From: Streptomyces catenulae
GTDB taxonomy: Bacteria > Actinomycetota > Actinomycetes > Streptomycetales > Streptomycetaceae
Assembly (NCBI RefSeq): GCF_000718015.1
Contig: NZ_JODY01000003.1
Coordinates: 62,001 to 126,000 of the forward strand
DNA: 64,000 nucleotides
Reading direction: 5' to 3'
The notes below the pieces were generated by a model, which was not told the origin of the DNA, did no database searches, and saw only the letters and a list, made by a program, of their open reading frames with translations. Below are positions 61,068 through 64,000 of the stretch, one piece after another (position 1 is the stretch's first letter; each line of letters starts with the position of its first letter). A program made the translations under genes and the position numbers.

Positions 61068-62651
61068 GTGTCCAGACTGCTGAGCGTCGCCCTGACCGTG
61101 GTGGCCGCCCTGGTGTGCGGGGCGCTCGCCGTGCTGTCCTCGCCCTGGTGGTGGGTGCCGACCGGAGCGCTGCTGCCGCCGGTGCTGCTCGGGGTCGGAG
61201 ACCTCGTACAGCGCAGGCACTCGGTGCTCCGCAACTATCCGCTGCTGGGGCATCTGCGCTATCTGCTGGAGTACATCCGCCCGGAGATGCAGCAGTACTT
61301 CATCGAGCGGAACTACGACGGCCGCCCCTTCGACCGCGACGTCCGCAGCATCGTCTACCAGCGCGCCAAGGGCACCGAGGCGGAGGAGGCGTTCGGCACC
61401 GAACGCGATGTCTATGTCGCCGGATACGAGTTCCTCGTCCCGTCGATGGCCCCCAAGCCCGTACCGCGGGAGATCCCGGTGGTCCGGATCGGCGGACCGG
61501 ACTGCACCCGCCCCTACGACATGGCGCTGCTCAACGTCTCCGCGATGAGCTTCGGCTCGCTCTCCGCCAACGCGGTCCTTGCGCTCAACCGGGGCGCCGC
61601 ACAGGGCGGGTTCGCCCACGACACCGGCGAGGGCGGGCTGTCCGAACACCATCTGCGCCACGGCGGTGACCTGATCTGGGAGATCGGCACCGGCTATTTC
61701 GGCTGCCGCACCCCGGAAGGCGGCTTCGACGCGCGGCAGTTCGCCGAGAAGGCGGCGTACGACCAGGTCGCCTGCGTCTCGCTGAAGCTGTCGCAGGGCG
61801 CCAAACCGGGCATCGGCGGGGTGCTGCCCGGCGGCAAGGTGAACGCCGAGATCGCCCGGGTGCGTGGCGTCCCCGAAGGCCGCACCGTCGTCTCGCCCCC
61901 CTACCACCAGGTCTTCCACACCCCCCGGGAACTCGTCCGCTTCCTCGCCCGGATGCGGGAGCTGGCGGGCGGCAAACCCACCGGGTTCAAGCTCTGCGTC
62001 GGCTCCCGCCGGGAATTCCTCGCGGTCTGCAAGGCCATGCGGGAGGAGAACGTCACCCCCGACTTCCTCGTCGTGGACGGCGCCGAGGGCGGCACCGGCG
62101 CCGCGCCGCTGGAGTTCGCCGACAACCTGGGCACCCCGCTCACCGAAGGGCTGATCACCGTCCACAACGCGCTGGTCGGCACCGGGCTGCGCGACCGGAT
62201 CAGGATCGGTGCGAGCGGCAAGGTCGCCACCGGCGCCGACCTCGTCAAACGGCTGCTGCAGGGCGCCGACTACACCAACGCGGCCCGCGCCATGATGTTC
62301 GCCCTCGGGTGCATCCAGGCGCAGCGCTGCCACACCAACACCTGCCCGGTCGGGGTCACCACCCAGGACCCGCTGCGCACCCGGGCGCTCGATGTGGCCG
62401 ACAAGTCCGCGCGGGTCCGCCGCTACCAGGAGGCCACGGTGCGCAGCGCCCTGCAGATCATGGCCGCCATGGGCGTGCGGAGCCCCGCCGAGCTCGCCCC
62501 GCACCAGTTGCGCCGCCGGTTGGACCCGCGCACCGTCCTGTCGTACGGGGAGCTGTACACCTGGCTGGAACCGGGCCAGCTGCTGACCGCGCCGCCGTCC
62601 GCCTGGCGCCGCGACTGGGAGACGGCGGACCCGGACCGCTTCGGGGGCTGA
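61068..62651 (+). CDS. FMN-binding glutamate synthase family protein
   Basis: A 527-residue protein with an N-terminal membrane helix pair (LLSVALTVVAALVCGALAVL, WWVPTGALLPPVLLGV) and the alpha/beta-barrel FMN domain of glutamate synthase. NVSAMSFGSLSANAV, HDTGEGGLSEHH, FLVVDGAEGGTGAAPLEF, IRIGASGKVATGADLVKRL and GCIQAQRCHTNTCPVGV (a Cys-rich loop like the 3Fe-4S site) are present. It lacks the glutaminase domain, so it is not a complete GltB and may be an unrelated oxidoreductase. GTG at 61068 without a ribosome site. It ends against a strong terminator. Confidence 0.9.
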   Translation: MSRLLSVALTVVAALVCGALAVLSSPWWWVPTGALLPPVLLGVGDLVQRRHSVLRNYPLLGHLRYLLEYIRPEMQQYFIERNYDGRPFDRDVRSIVYQRAKGTEAEEAFGTERDVYVAGYEFLVPSMAPKPVPREIPVVRIGGPDCTRPYDMALLNVSAMSFGSLSANAVLALNRGAAQGGFAHDTGEGGLSEHHLRHGGDLIWEIGTGYFGCRTPEGGFDARQFAEKAAYDQVACVSLKLSQGAKPGIGGVLPGGKVNAEIARVRGVPEGRTVVSPPYHQVFHTPRELVRFLARMRELAGGKPTGFKLCVGSRREFLAVCKAMREENVTPDFLVVDGAEGGTGAAPLEFADNLGTPLTEGLITVHNALVGTGLRDRIRIGASGKVATGADLVKRLLQGADYTNAARAMMFALGCIQAQRCHTNTCPVGVTTQDPLRTRALDVADKSARVRRYQEATVRSALQIMAAMGVRSPAELAPHQLRRRLDPRTVLSYGELYTWLEPGQLLTAPPSAWRRDWETADPDRFGG

Positions 62652-62659
62652 CCGGGCAC

Positions 62660-62695
62660 GGGGCCGGGCCGCGCCCCGCCGGTCCGCCCGGCCCC
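62660..62695. terminator. Bidirectional terminator between the flavoprotein and serine hydrolase genes
   Basis: Perfect 10-bp stem GGGGCCGGGC / GCCCGGCCCC with a 16-nt loop, extendable with one bulge, between convergent stops. Confidence 0.75.
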
Positions 62696-62715
62696 CGTAC
62701 GGACGGGCGCCCCGC

Positions 62716-63906
62716 TCACCGCTGTGCCCCCACCGCCTCGTACACCGCCGCGACCAGCCCCGTGTGGCGCGGGTCGTCCCCGGTGGTGCCGCCGCCGTAG
62801 CGGTTCATCACATAGGCGTAGGCGAGACCGTTCTCCGGGTCGGTGAAGGCGTAGGAACCTCCGGCGCCGCCGTGGCCGAAGGCGCGGGGGTTCGGACCGG
62901 CGCGCCCCAGGGTGTTGAGGTGGTAGCCCAGCCCCCAGCGGACCTCGGTGCCGGGCGGCGCCAGCGGGCCCATCGCGAGATCCGGTTCGCCCGGGCGGCC
63001 CTGGGGGCGCCGCATCGCGGCCAGCGTGCCCGGGGAGACGAGGGTGCCGCCGCCCAGCGCGGCGTAGACCGTGGCCAGACCGTGGGCGGAGGCGTGGACA
63101 TTGCCCGCCGGGATCTCCGCGGCGCGGTAGGCGGGGCTGTTGACGTCGCCGGTGGGGACGGAGAGCAGGCTCAGGGCCGCGGCGGCCAGCGGATGGGCGG
63201 CGAGCGAGGGCAGCGGCGGGCACGGGAAGCCGGGGTGGCGTGCGGCGAGGAGCCGGGCGTCGAGTTGGCCGACCATGTCGGCGCAGTGCGGGTGCTCGGC
63301 CGGTGGGGTGCCGAGGAGGACCCGGGCGCCGAGCGGCCCGGCGATCTCCGTACGGAGGAACGCCCCGGCGGTGCGGCCGGTGATCCGGCGGACCACCTCG
63401 GCGACCAGATAGCCGAACGTCACCGCGTGGTAGCCCTGGGCGGTGCCCGGCTCCCACCACGGCTCCGTCGCGGCGAGCGCCGCGCACACCCGGTCGTGGT
63501 CGTACGCGGCGGGCAGCGGCAGCGGGGCGCGCGGGGCGATCAGTCCGGCGCGGTGGCTCAGCAGCCAGCGCACCGGCAGCGCCGCCTTGCCGCCCCGCGC
63601 GAACTCCGGCCAGTACTGGGCCACCGGCGCGTCGAGGTCCAACTCACCGCGGTCGACCAGGAGATGGGCGCAGAGCGCGGTCATCCCCTTCGAGGTGGAG
63701 TAGACGTTGACCAGGGTGTCCCGCTCCCAGCGCCGGGTGCGGGCGGCGTCCGCGTGGCCGCCCCACAGATCGACGACCGGGACGCCGTCCCGCAGCACGG
63801 TGACGGCCGCGCCGAGGTCGCCGTGGGCGGTGAAGTTCCGCGCGAAGGCGGTGCGGACGCCCGCGAAGCCCGGGGCGCAGAAGCCGCCGAGCGGTGGCCG
63901 GACCAT
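62716..63906 (-). CDS. Serine hydrolase, class C beta-lactamase / EstB-like esterase
   Basis: A 396-residue penicillin-recognising-fold hydrolase. The SxxK motif is in VYSTSKGMTAL with the nucleophile Ser near residue 70; the second motif position is QGYHAVTFGYLVAE (Tyr-His-Ala in place of Tyr-x-Asn); GHGGAGGSYAF near the C-terminus is the KTG-equivalent. There is no signal peptide, which favours a cytoplasmic esterase or carboxypeptidase-like role over antibiotic resistance. ATG at 63906, 6 nt after GGAGG. Upstream to the window end is about 94 bp of GC-rich DNA without visible features. Confidence 0.9.
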   Translation of the reverse strand: MVRPPLGGFCAPGFAGVRTAFARNFTAHGDLGAAVTVLRDGVPVVDLWGGHADAARTRRWERDTLVNVYSTSKGMTALCAHLLVDRGELDLDAPVAQYWPEFARGGKAALPVRWLLSHRAGLIAPRAPLPLPAAYDHDRVCAALAATEPWWEPGTAQGYHAVTFGYLVAEVVRRITGRTAGAFLRTEIAGPLGARVLLGTPPAEHPHCADMVGQLDARLLAARHPGFPCPPLPSLAAHPLAAAALSLLSVPTGDVNSPAYRAAEIPAGNVHASAHGLATVYAALGGGTLVSPGTLAAMRRPQGRPGEPDLAMGPLAPPGTEVRWGLGYHLNTLGRAGPNPRAFGHGGAGGSYAFTDPENGLAYAYVMNRYGGGTTGDDPRHTGLVAAVYEAVGAQR

Positions 63907-64000
63907 GATTCCTCCCGGGCGGGGTGCGGGCGAGCGGGCGAGCCGTCGCCCGCCGTGGCGCGCCCGGCGGGCCGCCCGTACCAGGTGTCCCCGGGGTGCC

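Noticed and set aside
62716..63906. Serine hydrolase as an antibiotic-resistance beta-lactamase
   Set aside because: No signal peptide and a non-standard second motif; EstB-like esterases fit better.

Overview
The window is high-GC chromosomal DNA from an actinomycete, almost certainly a Streptomyces. Coding is dense, third positions are nearly all G or C, GTG starts and GTGA/ATGA overlaps are common, several start codons lie 6-9 nt after a TANNNT hexamer (leaderless mRNAs), and only one TTA codon was found in a likely gene. I saw no insertion sequence, prophage, tRNA, rRNA or CRISPR array. Most of it looks like conserved core chromosome; the genus is inferred from protein families and layout, not from a search.

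Layout. 1-7.9 kb: a NarL-type regulator (cut by the window edge), DUF3000, and the coproporphyrin-dependent haem genes hemE, hemG/cgoX and hemQ, with a flavin oxidoreductase and a thiolase between them. 7.9-13.1 kb: a secreted TAP-like hydrolase, then a four-gene minus-strand operon: a DUF692 multinuclear iron oxygenase, a short partner protein, a TIGR04222 membrane protein ending in a Cys/Gly/His-rich tail, and a second TIGR04222 protein without the tail. This is the best candidate here for a little-described system. 13.2-19.3 kb: LysE exporter, PTH2-like protein, ABC exporter pair, ZapE-like ATPase, RibD-like reductase, a USP-like protein. 19.2-23.0 kb: a MacB-type ABC transporter divergent from a two-component system across a perfect inverted repeat. 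23.1-29.1 kb: murC, msrB, a phosphopantetheinyl transferase overlapping a metallophosphoesterase, a PucR regulator, a DUF1707-FHA protein. 29.3-34.2 kb: treY and treX (alpha-glucan to trehalose). 34.8-41.2 kb: a SAV2148-type HEPN protein, a DnaQ-like exonuclease, a phosphotransferase, a secreted subtilase, a membrane glycosyltransferase.

41.1-50.9 kb is one sulfur-assimilation unit on the minus strand: a Cys-containing leader peptide, sulfite reductase, a small zinc-ribbon protein, cysH, cysC, cysD, cysN, a sulfonate-type ABC importer (ssuA, ssuB, ssuC) and a sirohydrochlorin chelatase. Sulfate or sulfonate is taken up, activated and reduced, and the last gene can supply the sirohaem needed by the first enzyme.

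51-64 kb: an acetyltransferase, a class F sortase, a VOC protein under a divergent LysR regulator, a GAF regulator, a palindrome-rich 450-bp control region before an adenylate-kinase-like protein that has lost its P-loop lysine and carries the TTA codon, a BrkB membrane protein, a SpoIIE-type phosphatase, a zinc-ribbon protein, two related secreted proteins, a glutamate-synthase-like flavoprotein and a serine beta-lactamase-like hydrolase.
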